Assembly (NCBI RefSeq): GCF_014905095.1
Contig: NZ_CP041165.1
Location: 1,116,001-1,180,000, forward strand
Direction: 5' to 3'
DNA from: Sulfurimonas marina
Lineage (GTDB): Bacteria > Campylobacterota > Campylobacteria > Campylobacterales > Sulfurimonadaceae
Length of the DNA: 64,000 nucleotides
In this document: positions 1-8,079 of the stretch, one piece after another
How the letters are laid out: every line of letters begins with the position of its first letter
Numbering within the stretch: position 1 is the first letter of the stretch
The notes under the pieces: model-generated
What the model was told of the DNA's origin: nothing
The model's database searches: none
Seen by the model: only the letters and a program-made list of their open reading frames with translations
Program-made: the position numbers and the translations under genes

Positions 1-503
1 AAAGTAAAATAGACACAGGTGTAGGGTTTTTAGACCATATGCTTGAGAGCTTTTCAAAACACTCTTTAATAGACTTAGAGATAAGCTGTAAAGGGGATAC
101 ACATATCGATGATCACCACAGTGTAGAAGATGTAGGGATCGTACTTGGTGCACTGATCGCAGAAGCTATCTACCCTGTAAAAAATATGGAGCGTTTCGGA
201 AGTGCAAACATTGTTATGGATGAAGCGTGTGTATCTTGTGATCTAGACCTTAGCAACCGTCCGTTTTTAGTATATGAACTTGACGTAGTGGGTAAAGTAG
301 GGCACTTTGATACGGAACTCGTTGAAGAGTTTTTTAGAGCATTTGTATTAAACTCTAGAATCAGTGCACATATCATCGAGCTTCGTGGTAAAAACAAGCA
401 CCATATTATCGAAGCAGCTTTTAAATCTGTTGCGGTAGCGATTCGTCGTGCAACTGCGATAAATGAAAGAGTTGGCATTCCAAGTACAAAAGATGTTCTA
501 TGA
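1..503 (+). CDS. hisB: Imidazoleglycerol-phosphate dehydratase (5' end outside window)
   Basis: Catalyses dehydration of imidazole-glycerol phosphate in histidine biosynthesis. The reading frame is open from base 3 and encodes S-K-I-D-T-G-V-G-F-L-D-H before the first internal ATG at 39, so the gene is cut by the window edge rather than starting at 39. The two metal-binding motifs of the family are visible: D-D-H-H-S-V-E-D in the first half and K-N-K-H-H-I-I-E-A-A-F-K near the C-terminus. About 166 residues are present of a usual length near 190. It is the monofunctional form without a HisN phosphatase fusion. Its stop overlaps the kdsC start (ATGA), suggesting translational coupling with the LPS genes downstream. 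Confidence 0.95.
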   Translation, partial: SKIDTGVGFLDHMLESFSKHSLIDLEISCKGDTHIDDHHSVEDVGIVLGALIAEAIYPVKNMERFGSANIVMDEACVSCDLDLSNRPFLVYELDVVGKVGHFDTELVEEFFRAFVLNSRISAHIIELRGKNKHHIIEAAFKSVAVAIRRATAINERVGIPSTKDVL

Positions 504-1000
504 TCAAACTTCTAGTTTTAGACGTTGACGGTTGTTTAACTGATGGTAAGATTATCTACTCCAGTGACGGTGCAGAGAGTAAGAACTTTAATGTAAAAGA
601 CGGTCTTGCTATTACATCTTGGATTAGATTGGGCGGTCAGGTTGCGATTATTACGGGACGTAACTCTACGATCGTTGAAAGAAGAGCCAAAGAGCTTGGG
701 ATTCAACACCTTTCTCAAGGAGTGAAAGATAAAGCTACACTTTTAAAAGAGCTTGTAGAGAAGTTAAACCTGCAACCTTTTGAAGTAGCTGCTATCGGTG
801 ATGACTTTAACGACTACGAGATGCTGAACTTTGTAGGTAGAAGTTTTACCCCTAACGATGCACCTAAAGACATTCAAGTGCTTGTTGATGTTGTACTCTC
901 TCGCAAAGGGGGAGATGGTGCTGTTAGAGAGATGATAGATATGATCATAGAACAAAATGAACAAAAAGAGCAATTTTTATCTTTATGGATCAAAGGATAG
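500..1000 (+). CDS. kdsC: 3-deoxy-D-manno-octulosonate 8-phosphate phosphatase
   Basis: HAD-superfamily phosphatase that removes phosphate from Kdo-8-P to give Kdo, the inner-core sugar of lipopolysaccharide. Motif I D-V-D-G-C-L-T-D-G lies near the N-terminus and motif III I-G-D-D-F-N-D-Y-E-M near residue 97. The 166-residue length without a cap domain is typical of C0-type KdsC. The start overlaps the hisB stop by four bases. It is followed by lptC and lptA, so LPS sugar synthesis and LPS transport are in one operon, a common Campylobacterota arrangement. Confidence 0.95.
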   Translation: MIKLLVLDVDGCLTDGKIIYSSDGAESKNFNVKDGLAITSWIRLGGQVAIITGRNSTIVERRAKELGIQHLSQGVKDKATLLKELVEKLNLQPFEVAAIGDDFNDYEMLNFVGRSFTPNDAPKDIQVLVDVVLSRKGGDGAVREMIDMIIEQNEQKEQFLSLWIKG

Positions 1001-1003
1001 ACC

Positions 1004-1522
1004 ATTAATATCAATCTTTTTTTCATTCTTGTCATCAGCATATTGTTGTCAATCTTTTTTTTCTTTCAACCCCAAAAGATGACACAAAAAAGATTTGATG
1101 ACGTACCTTTGTTACACATTAAAGATTTTACGATGTATGAGCTTGATCCTGCAGGGGTAAAGACATTGATGCTTGGAAGTGAAGCTTTTAGATATAATGA
1201 CAGATATACTGTCGATAACATTGATCATACCGATAAATCTAAAAAGCACATATCGAATCTAAGAGCAGATTTCGGTGTATATAAAGATAATAAACTCGAT
1301 CTAGACGGTAATGTTACGCTGGTTAGAGATGATGGTTTGAGTTATAAGACACAAGAGGCGTTTTATTATAAAGATAAAGCTCTTTTTGTAACAGATACCG
1401 ATTATGTTCTTTCGCAAGGGAAAAACACCCTTCACGGGACTTATCTGGACCATAATAATTTAACTGGTAAAATACATTCTAAAAATATAAATGCAACATA
1501 TCATATAAAAGAGGCAAAATGA
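1004..1522 (+). CDS. lptC: LPS export protein LptC, probable ATT start
   Basis: LptC is a bitopic inner-membrane protein that hands LPS from the LptBFG transporter to periplasmic LptA. One N-terminal membrane segment is followed by a beta-jellyroll-type periplasmic domain. The first conventional start (TTG at 1043) has no ribosome binding site and cuts the membrane segment short. Extending in frame to ATT at 1004 gives M-N-I-N-L-F-F-I-L-V-I-S-I-L-L, a complete hydrophobic helix, and places it 5-8 bases after AAAGGA at 991-996. I prefer 1004; this is inference and TTG 1043 remains possible. It overlaps lptA by four bases. Confidence 0.8.
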   Translation: MNINLFFILVISILLSIFFFFQPQKMTQKRFDDVPLLHIKDFTMYELDPAGVKTLMLGSEAFRYNDRYTVDNIDHTDKSKKHISNLRADFGVYKDNKLDLDGNVTLVRDDGLSYKTQEAFYYKDKALFVTDTDYVLSQGKNTLHGTYLDHNNLTGKIHSKNINATYHIKEAK

Positions 1523-1998
1523 GATATATAATTTTCTTTACACTTTTAATACAAACATTTTTAAATGCTGAAGAGTTACAGATCAAGGCAAAAAGTTTTT
1601 ATGCAGATGAAAAAGCAGGATTTTCTGTTTTTGAAGGCTCTGTAAATATCGTAAAAGGGTATGATGAGCTTAATGCATCTAAAGTGACTGTATATATCGA
1701 TAAAGAAAAATCACCGACAAAGTTTATAGCAGAAGGTGACGTATCATTCAAAGTAAAAACAAAAGATGATGTAAAATATGAAGGGATAGCACAAAAAGCT
1801 ATCTATCTTCCAAATAAAAAAGAGTATAACTTTTATAAGAATGTTCATCTAAAACAACTTGGAGACAAAAAAGAGATCAAAGGTGATGAAGTTGTTCTAA
1901 ACATATCGGACAACAAAGCTTATGCAAAAGGTGCTGATAAAGAGCCTGTAATTATGATCTTTGAGTTTAAAGAAGAGACGAAAGAAGAGAACAAATGA
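1519..1998 (+). CDS. lptA: LPS transport periplasmic protein LptA
   Basis: Periplasmic bridge protein that carries LPS to the outer-membrane LptDE complex. A short signal peptide (residues 1-17, cleavage probably after L-N-A) precedes an OstA-like domain with the pattern L-Q-I-K-A-K-S-F-Y-A-D-E and the repeated F-E-G-x-V / A-E-G-D-V strands. The 159-residue length fits LptA. It is coupled to lptC upstream and engB downstream by four-base ATGA overlaps, so the five genes hisB to engB form one tight operon. Confidence 0.9.
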   Translation: MRYIIFFTLLIQTFLNAEELQIKAKSFYADEKAGFSVFEGSVNIVKGYDELNASKVTVYIDKEKSPTKFIAEGDVSFKVKTKDDVKYEGIAQKAIYLPNKKEYNFYKNVHLKQLGDKKEIKGDEVVLNISDNKAYAKGADKEPVIMIFEFKEETKEENK

Positions 1999-2612
1999 TA
2001 GAGATAGTCGATGCAAAATTTATAACTTCAGCACCAACTGTAAAGCAGGCGCCACCTTCGGAAGAACAAAACGAAGTAGTGTTTATGGCAAGAAGTAACG
2101 TAGGTAAAAGTTCTCTTTTAAATGCGTTAACAAACCATAAAGGGTTGGCTAAAGTATCTTCTACACCGGGTAAAACGAAGCTAATTAACTACTTTGATGT
2201 TACTTTTATCGATAGAGACACATCTGAAAAAAGTATTGCTAAGTTTGTCGATCTTCCTGGTTTTGGGTATGCAAAGGTTTCTAAATCTATGAAAAGTGAT
2301 TGGGAAAAGAACCTTACGGATTATATCTCACAAAGAGAGAACATCAAGATCTTTATCCATCTTATAGATTCAAGACATCCCCATTTAGATATAGATGTAG
2401 ATGTGGGTAATTTTCTTATTAACAATGCTACAGCGGATCAGTTCATTATACAGATCTTTACAAAGATAGACAAACTCAACCAAAAAGAGCAAAATGCCCT
2501 TCGTCGTGAGTTTCCAAATGCATTAATGGTATCTAGCTCTAAAAAGCGCGGTATCCATAAGATAGTAGATCTTATCTACAAGACTTTAAATGAGAACGTG
2601 AATGAAGATTGA
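1995..2612 (+). CDS. engB: Ribosome biogenesis GTPase EngB (YihA/YsxC)
   Basis: Small essential GTPase that assists 50S subunit assembly. G1 is S-N-V-G-K-S-S (near residue 34), G3 is D-L-P-G-F-G-Y-A-K, G4 is T-K-I-D and the C-terminal S-S-S-K fits G5. The 205-residue length is normal. The start overlaps the lptA stop. The coding end overlaps the start of the broken acetyltransferase gene at 2602 by 11 bases. Confidence 0.95.
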   Translation: MIEIVDAKFITSAPTVKQAPPSEEQNEVVFMARSNVGKSSLLNALTNHKGLAKVSSTPGKTKLINYFDVTFIDRDTSEKSIAKFVDLPGFGYAKVSKSMKSDWEKNLTDYISQRENIKIFIHLIDSRHPHLDIDVDVGNFLINNATADQFIIQIFTKIDKLNQKEQNALRREFPNALMVSSSKKRGIHKIVDLIYKTLNENVNED

Positions 2613-3062
2613 TTTCAGAAAAGCGACACTTGCCGACATCCCTAAAATGAGAGAACTGGTAATGCCAGAGGTGCAAAGCGGTGTTATCCTTGACAGAAGT
2701 GAAGATGAAATAGCGACATATCCGCTCTTACACTTTGGCATTTCATGGAGATGAACTTGTCGGCTTTTGTGCACTTCATATCCATACATCTTATTTAGCA
2801 GAAGTGCGATCACTTATCGTTAAAGATGGCTACCGTGGACAAAAAATAGGTGAAGAGCTTATTAAAAAGCTTCTAGATGAAGCAAAATCACTAGGTTTAC
2901 AAAAAGTACTCAGTTTAACATATAAACAATCATTTTTTGAAAGACTTGGTTTTGTAGAGATTCCAAAAGAGGACCCTCCCAGAACATAAAATTTGGGCTG
3001 ACTGTATTAAATGTAAACATTTTCCGATATGCAACGAAGTATCACTTATCAAGACACTGTAA
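2602..3062 (+). pseudogene. GNAT N-acetyltransferase (ArgA-like), two frameshifts
   Basis: Three reading-frame pieces together make one GNAT acetyltransferase. Piece 1 (2602 to about 2718) begins M-K-I-D-F-R-K-A-T-L-A-D-I-P. Piece 2 (about 2720-2978) holds the acetyl-CoA site V-K-D-G-Y-R-G-Q-K-I-G and Y-K-Q-S-F-F-E-R-L-G-F. Piece 3 (about 2979-3062) gives P-E-H-K-I-W-A-D-C-I-K-C-K-H-F-P, the Cys-rich tail of the short ArgA-like acetyltransferases of Campylobacterota. Each junction needs a +1 shift (one extra or two missing bases): near 2719, and in the C-rich stretch 2974-2980. I infer either a real pseudogene or two sequence errors. If real, an N-acetylglutamate synthase-like step of arginine synthesis may be lost here. 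Confidence 0.8.
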
Positions 3063-3481
3063 CTACTTTTTTTTATGTAGCAGCCTATATTGTGTATAGC
3101 TCTATAGCTACTATATACCCATTTTTGCCGCCTCTGTTTGCAGTACTATTTGTACTGTTTCTAAAAGCATTGGAGGAGCAAAACTTTTTAAATCTACTTT
3201 TTGTATCGTTTTGTCTGTTGATCTTTGAAGCAAATAACAGCTATATACTTTTTAGTTCTATTACCTTCTTTTACATACTCTATAAACTTGTAATGCCGAA
3301 AATCTATACTAGTTTTTCTTGTACTAACTGTATAAAAGTATCTTACATCCTTTTATCGTATATAGGGTATTTTTTCTTTATTTCATTTTTGGGGAATATT
3401 TTCTTATTCCCTTTACCTGATATAGATTACTATATAATTTACTATATAGTAATTGAGTTTTTTATAGTGAGTATATTATGA
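3029..3481 (+). CDS. MreD-like small membrane protein upstream of PBP2
   Basis: A 150-residue, very hydrophobic protein with about five predicted membrane segments and no soluble domain. Size, topology and its position overlapping the PBP2 start by four bases suggest an MreD-type partner of the cell-elongation machinery, but sequence identity alone does not prove this. The ATG at 3029 lies inside the 3' end of the acetyltransferase frame and has no clear ribosome binding site; no other ATG, GTG or TTG gives a longer or better-placed start. The end of the gene contains a run of TACTATATA repeats encoding Tyr/Ile. Confidence 0.6.
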   Translation: MQRSITYQDTVTTFFYVAAYIVYSSIATIYPFLPPLFAVLFVLFLKALEEQNFLNLLFVSFCLLIFEANNSYILFSSITFFYILYKLVMPKIYTSFSCTNCIKVSYILLSYIGYFFFISFLGNIFLFPLPDIDYYIIYYIVIEFFIVSIL

Positions 3482-5262
3482 AAGTAAAGTTTATTATTTT
3501 TGTATTTGCTTCTATTTGGTTAATGTTAATTACGCGGGTATTCTTCCTTGCAATTCAGTCAAACAACTACTACAGTGAACTCTCTCAAAACAATACTATA
3601 AAAGTTGAACAGATTGCACCTGTAAGAGGGGAGATTCTTGATATACATAATAATCCCGTTGCAATTAACAAGCTGGGTTTTAGGATCTCTCTTGCGCCAC
3701 ATCTTCTTTCAAAAAAGCAGAAAAAGAATTTTGAAGCTGAGATTGATCTTATAGTTAAACTTCTTCCTTCACTCGATCGTGAAAAAATTGAGAAAAACTA
3801 TAGAAAAAAAGATTCATTTTACAATCATAACTTTATTGAGGTTGTCCCTTTTATCCCATATGAAGAGATGACGCCTGTATATTCTATTTTAAATCTTAGA
3901 AAAAACATCAAGATCACTGCCGCACCAAAAAGGTTCTATCCATATAAAAACATTGCGGCTCATATGATCGGTTACGTTGCACGTGCAAATAAAAAAGATA
4001 TTGAAGAAAATCCGTTAGTGGATCTTATCGGCTACACAGGAAAAACAGGGATTGAAAAGTATTATAATGAGTACCTTCAAGGCACACCCGGGCAAAGAAA
4101 GATCAAAGTAAACGCCAATAACCAAGAGATAGAGCAACTCAACTATGTACCTGCAGATGAGAACAGAAAGCTGACTCTTAGTCTAGATATGGAGCTTCAA
4201 CAATATATCTCTAAACTCTTTGACGGAAAAGTTGGAACGTATGTTGTGATGGGTGTTGACGGTGCTATTCTCTCGGCGGGAAGTTTTCCTAACTACGATC
4301 TCAATATTTTCGTAAATGGAATGTCGCATCAGATGTATAATGAACTTTCATCAAGTTTAGACCATCCCTTTACAAATAAACTAGTTCACGGACTTTATCC
4401 ACCGGGCTCAACAATTAAGCCTGCTCTTGGACTTTTATATATTACAACTGATCTCAATGAGCGCTGGAGTGTTGACTGTAAATCAAGACTTCCTTTGGGA
4501 GGGCGTATCTTTAGATGTTGGAAACATCAAGGACACGGATATACAGAGATCGTAAAAGCTATACGTGAAAGTTGTGATGATTATTTTTATAAAGGGAGTT
4601 TAGTCCTTGGTAATCAAAAGATGAGTACAGGGCTTAAACGTTATAACTTAGGGGCAAAAACAGGAGTCGATCTTCCTAATGAGTTTATCGGTGTTGTCCC
4701 TTCTCGTGAATGGAAATACAATAAATATAAAAGAATCTGGAATGTTGGTGAGACATTAAATATGTCTATCGGACAGGGTGACTTCTTAACTACACCTATG
4801 CAAATCGCACAAATGACAGCATTGATGGCTACAGGTAAACTGCCAAAACCTCACTTTGCAAAATTTATTGGTGAGCAAGAAATAGAGGCTGAATATGAAG
4901 AGGTACTTACTAAAAAAGAGTCAGAGAAGCTTTCTATTATCCGTAAAGCAATGTATCAAGTGTGTAACAATCCTCACGGTACGGCTACACAGTATCTTCA
5001 TTCAAAAGTGACACTAGCAGGTAAAACAGGTACTGCACAGGTTATCGGGATTAAACAGGATATTAAAAAGCGTAAGTTAGAGCATGAACTGGCATACTAT
5101 AACCGTTCTCATGCATGGTTTACAACATACGGTCCTTATAAAAATCCTCAATATGTTGTAATGGCTATGGTTGAACACGGTGGGCACGGAGGACATGCAG
5201 CGGGTTCAATCGTATCAAATATATACAACAAGCTCTTAGAGCTTGGCTATATTAAAAAATAG
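3478..5262 (+). CDS. mrdA: Penicillin-binding protein 2, elongasome transpeptidase
   Basis: Inner-membrane DD-transpeptidase that cross-links peptidoglycan during cell elongation. One N-terminal membrane anchor (residues 5-25) precedes the dimerisation domain, marked by P-V-R-G-E-I-L-D near residue 48. The transpeptidase domain has all three active-site motifs: S311-T-I-K314, S365-C-D and K516-T-G. The 594-residue length is normal. No rodA is in the window. The gene is followed by a convergent antiporter only three bases away. Confidence 0.95.
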   Translation: MKVKFIIFVFASIWLMLITRVFFLAIQSNNYYSELSQNNTIKVEQIAPVRGEILDIHNNPVAINKLGFRISLAPHLLSKKQKKNFEAEIDLIVKLLPSLDREKIEKNYRKKDSFYNHNFIEVVPFIPYEEMTPVYSILNLRKNIKITAAPKRFYPYKNIAAHMIGYVARANKKDIEENPLVDLIGYTGKTGIEKYYNEYLQGTPGQRKIKVNANNQEIEQLNYVPADENRKLTLSLDMELQQYISKLFDGKVGTYVVMGVDGAILSAGSFPNYDLNIFVNGMSHQMYNELSSSLDHPFTNKLVHGLYPPGSTIKPALGLLYITTDLNERWSVDCKSRLPLGGRIFRCWKHQGHGYTEIVKAIRESCDDYFYKGSLVLGNQKMSTGLKRYNLGAKTGVDLPNEFIGVVPSREWKYNKYKRIWNVGETLNMSIGQGDFLTTPMQIAQMTALMATGKLPKPHFAKFIGEQEIEAEYEEVLTKKESEKLSIIRKAMYQVCNNPHGTATQYLHSKVTLAGKTGTAQVIGIKQDIKKRKLEHELAYYNRSHAWFTTYGPYKNPQYVVMAMVEHGGHGGHAAGSIVSNIYNKLLELGYIKK

Positions 5263-5265
5263 TTT

Positions 5266-6195
5266 TTAAACTATGTAGTGTTGTAGTAGAAGTGCTAAAA
5301 CAGTAAGTAGAAAAATTCCACCCGCTTTATTGTAAATTTTATTAGCAATTATAAACAGTAAAACAAGTGAAGCTGAAGTAAGAACTATAAGATCAAAAGA
5401 TGTTTTTTCAATGTTGATTCCTAGTGGATTTACCAGTGCAGCAGTTCCTAAAACCATAGAGAAGTTTGCAACATTTGAGCCGATAATATTACCGATACTC
5501 ATCTCTGCGTGACCTTTACGTACAGCAACGATAGAAACAATCAATTCAGGTAAAGAAGTCCCTAAAGAGATTAAGAACAGACCGATAATCCATTCACTAA
5601 CATCTAAAGCTCTTGCGATACTTGTTCCGCTCTCTACAACAAAGTGAGCACCGCCTATGGTAAATGCAAATCCTATAACTAAAAGAGTAATAGATTTAAA
5701 CCATCCAAATTTCTCTTTTTCCAGGTCTTCATCGATCTCTTCTTCTAGCTCCTCTTTAGAAGTTTTAAATAAAAAGAATAGGTAAGAAACCATCATTAAT
5801 GTAAATAACAGTCCGTCAAAGCGTCCAATTTCGCCGTCTTGAATCATAACAATGAAAATTATAACCGGGATAATCACCCATGCACTGTCAACTGCAAAAA
5901 GATCGCGTTTTGGTTTCATAGCTTTGGCAATTAAAAATACAATACCTAAAACCAATGTAATGTTAAAGGTAACACTACCTACAACATTTGCAACTGCCAT
6001 ATCGCTTTTCCCGTAATACGAAGCCATAACAGAAGCCGCCATCTCCGGTAGAGAAGTTCCAAAAGCTACCAGTGTAGCACCAATTACGAAGTGTGAAATA
6101 TTATAATGCAGAGCAATTCTTTCCGATTCTTTAATAATAAAATCGGCACCGTATATTAAAGCTGCCATAGCAACTAAGAAAACTATGTAGTCCAT
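5266..6195 (-). CDS. Calcium/sodium antiporter, CaCA family (YrbG-like)
   Basis: Inner-membrane cation exchanger. The two inverted alpha-repeats of the CaCA superfamily are clear: G-A-T-L-V-A-F-G-T-S-L-P-E near residue 39 with N-V-V-G-S-V-T-F-N, and L-I-S-L-G-T-S-L-P-E near residue 207 with N-I-I-G-S-N-V-A-N. The repeats are separated by an acidic loop (E-E-L-E-E-E-I-D-E-D-L-E). About ten membrane segments and 309 residues match YrbG-type exchangers. It lies two bases downstream of ybeY and is probably cotranscribed with it. The exchanged ion is assigned by family only. Confidence 0.88.
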   Translation of the reverse strand: MDYIVFLVAMAALIYGADFIIKESERIALHYNISHFVIGATLVAFGTSLPEMAASVMASYYGKSDMAVANVVGSVTFNITLVLGIVFLIAKAMKPKRDLFAVDSAWVIIPVIIFIVMIQDGEIGRFDGLLFTLMMVSYLFFLFKTSKEELEEEIDEDLEKEKFGWFKSITLLVIGFAFTIGGAHFVVESGTSIARALDVSEWIIGLFLISLGTSLPELIVSIVAVRKGHAEMSIGNIIGSNVANFSMVLGTAALVNPLGINIEKTSFDLIVLTSASLVLLFIIANKIYNKAGGIFLLTVLALLLQHYIV

Positions 6196-6197
6196 TT

Positions 6198-6617
6198 TTA
6201 TCCTTGTGTTCTAACTATTAAACTTGCAGGGAGTGAGAATTTTTTAATGAGCTTCTCTTCCATCTCTCTCATCTCTCCATTATCTACCTCATGATCGTAA
6301 CCAAGGATATGTAATAGTCCATGGATAAACAGGAGTGTAAACTCATCTTGTATGCTGTGCCCAAGTTCTTTAGACTTTTCTTCTACAAAATTTTTGGAGA
6401 TTATTATACTGCCAAGAGGGGAGAAAGGCATCTCTTCATAGGGGAAACTAAGTACATCAGTAGGATAGTCTTTATCTCTGTACTCTTTGTTGATTGTTTG
6501 GATGTCGTCGTTATCGGTAATGATAAGTTCGATCTCTTTTTTGGTGAGAGATTTCAAGATAGTTTCTAACTTTGAGAAATCTATCTCTAAATCTGTTTTA
6601 TTTTCTATATCTATCAT
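6198..6617 (-). CDS. ybeY: Endoribonuclease YbeY (rRNA maturation factor)
   Basis: Zinc-dependent endoribonuclease involved in 16S rRNA maturation and ribosome quality control. The diagnostic H-x3-H-x5-H motif is present as H-G-L-L-H-I-L-G-Y-D-H, and D-V-L-S-F-P-Y precedes it as in other YbeY proteins. The 139-residue length is normal. It is the first gene of a two-gene unit with the antiporter. Confidence 0.95.
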   Translation of the reverse strand: MIDIENKTDLEIDFSKLETILKSLTKKEIELIITDNDDIQTINKEYRDKDYPTDVLSFPYEEMPFSPLGSIIISKNFVEEKSKELGHSIQDEFTLLFIHGLLHILGYDHEVDNGEMREMEEKLIKKFSLPASLIVRTQG

Positions 6618-6635
6618 AAACGCAATTATAGCAAA

Positions 6636-6812
6636 TTACGCTTTGATATCTAGGTTTTTTCCTATACCTGCAAGTGCAGACGATGTTTGTTTTGTTTGTT
6701 GCGAAGAACTCTCTAAAACACCCAAGATACTTTTAGCAGCAGCATCTTGTGACTTTTTCATAACATCTACTTGAATAGAACCCATAGTAGAACCAGAACT
6801 AATCGTTGACAT
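6636..6812 (-). CDS. YjfB-like putative motility protein
   Basis: A 58-residue protein beginning M-S-T-I-S-S-G-S-T-M-G-S, then an amphipathic helix Q-V-D-V-M-K-K-S-Q-D-A-A-A-K and a polar Ser/Gln-rich second helix. This resembles the YjfB family of small putative motility proteins. The frame is open further upstream to 6851, but AAGGAG at 6820-6825 is spaced correctly for ATG 6812 and a TATAAT-type sequence lies just upstream, so the shorter start is chosen. It has no flagellar neighbours here; the function is unproven. Confidence 0.7.
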   Translation of the reverse strand: MSTISSGSTMGSIQVDVMKKSQDAAAKSILGVLESSSQQTKQTSSALAGIGKNLDIKA

Positions 6813-6895
6813 AAAAGCTCTCCTTATTATATATATAACGTAGTATAACATTAGATAAATTTAAAAAAAATTAAAATATATGTTAAGATTGCATT

Positions 6896-7570
6896 ATGAA
6901 AGAAACTATAAAAAAAGCAGTATGTATTATGAGTGGGGGGATGGATTCAACCCTTGCGGCTTATATGATGAAAAAAGAGGGCTATGAGATCGTAGGTGTT
7001 CATTTTAATTACGATCAAAGAACACAGGCAAAAGAGTTAGAGTGTTTTGAAGCAATTTGTAAAGAGCTTGAGGTAAAAGAGAAGTATGTACTTGATCTTG
7101 ATTTCTTTGCAAAACTGGGAGCTTCGGCACTTACCGATAAAAATATAGATGTACCCACTTCAGGAGTAGAAGAGGGAGTTCCTGTGACTTACGTCCCGTT
7201 TAGAAACGGTATTTTTCTCTCTATGGCAGCAGCAATTGCAGAAAAAGAGGGTGCAAGTGTCATAGCTATCGGTGTAGTGGAAGAGGATAGCAGCGGATAT
7301 CCTGATTGTCGTGAGAACTATATTGAAGCGATGCAAAGAGCTATTAATCTCGGAACAAAAGATGAGACAAACATAGAGATCAAAATGCCTCTTGTACATC
7401 TTAAAAAGTCTGAAATTGTTCAAGAAGCTGTAAATCTCGGTGTAGCGTTAGAGCTTACTTGGAGCTGTTATAAAAATGAAGATGCAGCTTGCGGTGTGTG
7501 TGACAGTTGTAGATTACGATTGAATGGATTCGAAAAAGCCGGAGTTACAGATCCCATAAAATATGAGTAA
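6896..7570 (+). CDS. queC: 7-cyano-7-deazaguanine synthase
   Basis: ATP-dependent enzyme that converts 7-carboxy-7-deazaguanine to preQ0 in queuosine synthesis. The PP-loop motif S13-G-G-M-D-S18 is at the N-terminus and the zinc site is formed by C-Y-K-N-E-D-A-A-C-G-V-C-D-S-C at the C-terminus. The 224-residue length is typical. It overlaps the downstream YgjP-like gene by eight bases. No preQ1 riboswitch is apparent in the short upstream gap. Confidence 0.95.
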   Translation: MKETIKKAVCIMSGGMDSTLAAYMMKKEGYEIVGVHFNYDQRTQAKELECFEAICKELEVKEKYVLDLDFFAKLGASALTDKNIDVPTSGVEEGVPVTYVPFRNGIFLSMAAAIAEKEGASVIAIGVVEEDSSGYPDCRENYIEAMQRAINLGTKDETNIEIKMPLVHLKKSEIVQEAVNLGVALELTWSCYKNEDAACGVCDSCRLRLNGFEKAGVTDPIKYE

Positions 7571-8078
7571 TACTAAGCAATATGAACTAGAAGTCATAGT
7601 TAATCCAAGACTAAAACATAGTTATATATCTATCTCTAAAGAGAAAAAAGTTGTTGTAAAAACACCTTCGCGATCGCAAAAGTTTGTCGAGAAAATTTTA
7701 GAAGAAAAAGCATCTTGGATCGCAAAAAAACTACAACAAACAGAGTCTATAAAGCTTTTAGATGAAACTCCTTTGCATACTTTAGAGTTTTTACAAAGCA
7801 GGGTAGAACACTATAGTTCTTTAATGGACCTGCAATACTCTGCGCTGAAGTTCAGAAAGATGAAAAGAAGATGGGGGAGTTGTAGTTCTAAAAGGGTTAT
7901 AACACTCAACAAAGAGCTTTTAAAGCTTGAGCAAAAGCTTATAGACTATGTCGTTGTACATGAGTTGGCTCACTTAATACATATGAACCATTCAAGGGCA
8001 TTTCATGCTTTAGTTGAAAAACATTTGCCCTATTCACAAACTCTTCGAAAAGAGTTACAAACAATTCGTATAGCCTAA
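7563..8078 (+). CDS. YgjP-like M48-type metalloprotein
   Basis: Member of the DUF45/YgjP family with a gluzincin-like metal site. The signature R-W-G-S-C is followed by V-V-H-E-L-A-H-L and N-H-S-R-A-F-H, giving HExxH plus a third histidine. Some family members have been reported to hydrolyse UTP, so the cellular role is uncertain. At 171 residues it is shorter than E. coli-type proteins of about 230, lacking part of the N-terminal region. It overlaps queC and ends one base from a convergent gene. Confidence 0.85.
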   Translation: MSNTKQYELEVIVNPRLKHSYISISKEKKVVVKTPSRSQKFVEKILEEKASWIAKKLQQTESIKLLDETPLHTLEFLQSRVEHYSSLMDLQYSALKFRKMKRRWGSCSSKRVITLNKELLKLEQKLIDYVVVHELAHLIHMNHSRAFHALVEKHLPYSQTLRKELQTIRIA

Positions 8079-8079
8079 A

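Noticed and set aside
170-478. Long antisense frames inside hisB, glnS, acnB, sucD and other genes
   Set aside because: They are mirror frames of conserved genes, without ribosome binding sites or family similarity.
2602-3062. Programmed frameshifting in the acetyltransferase
   Set aside because: Neither junction has a clear slippery codon with a stop or an obvious stimulatory structure, and two programmed +1 events in one short gene would be exceptional.
3029-3062. The MreD-like start inside the acetyltransferase tail as evidence against the frameshifted gene
   Set aside because: The Cys-rich tail in the other frame is clearly family sequence; overlapping ends are common in this compact region, so both readings stand.
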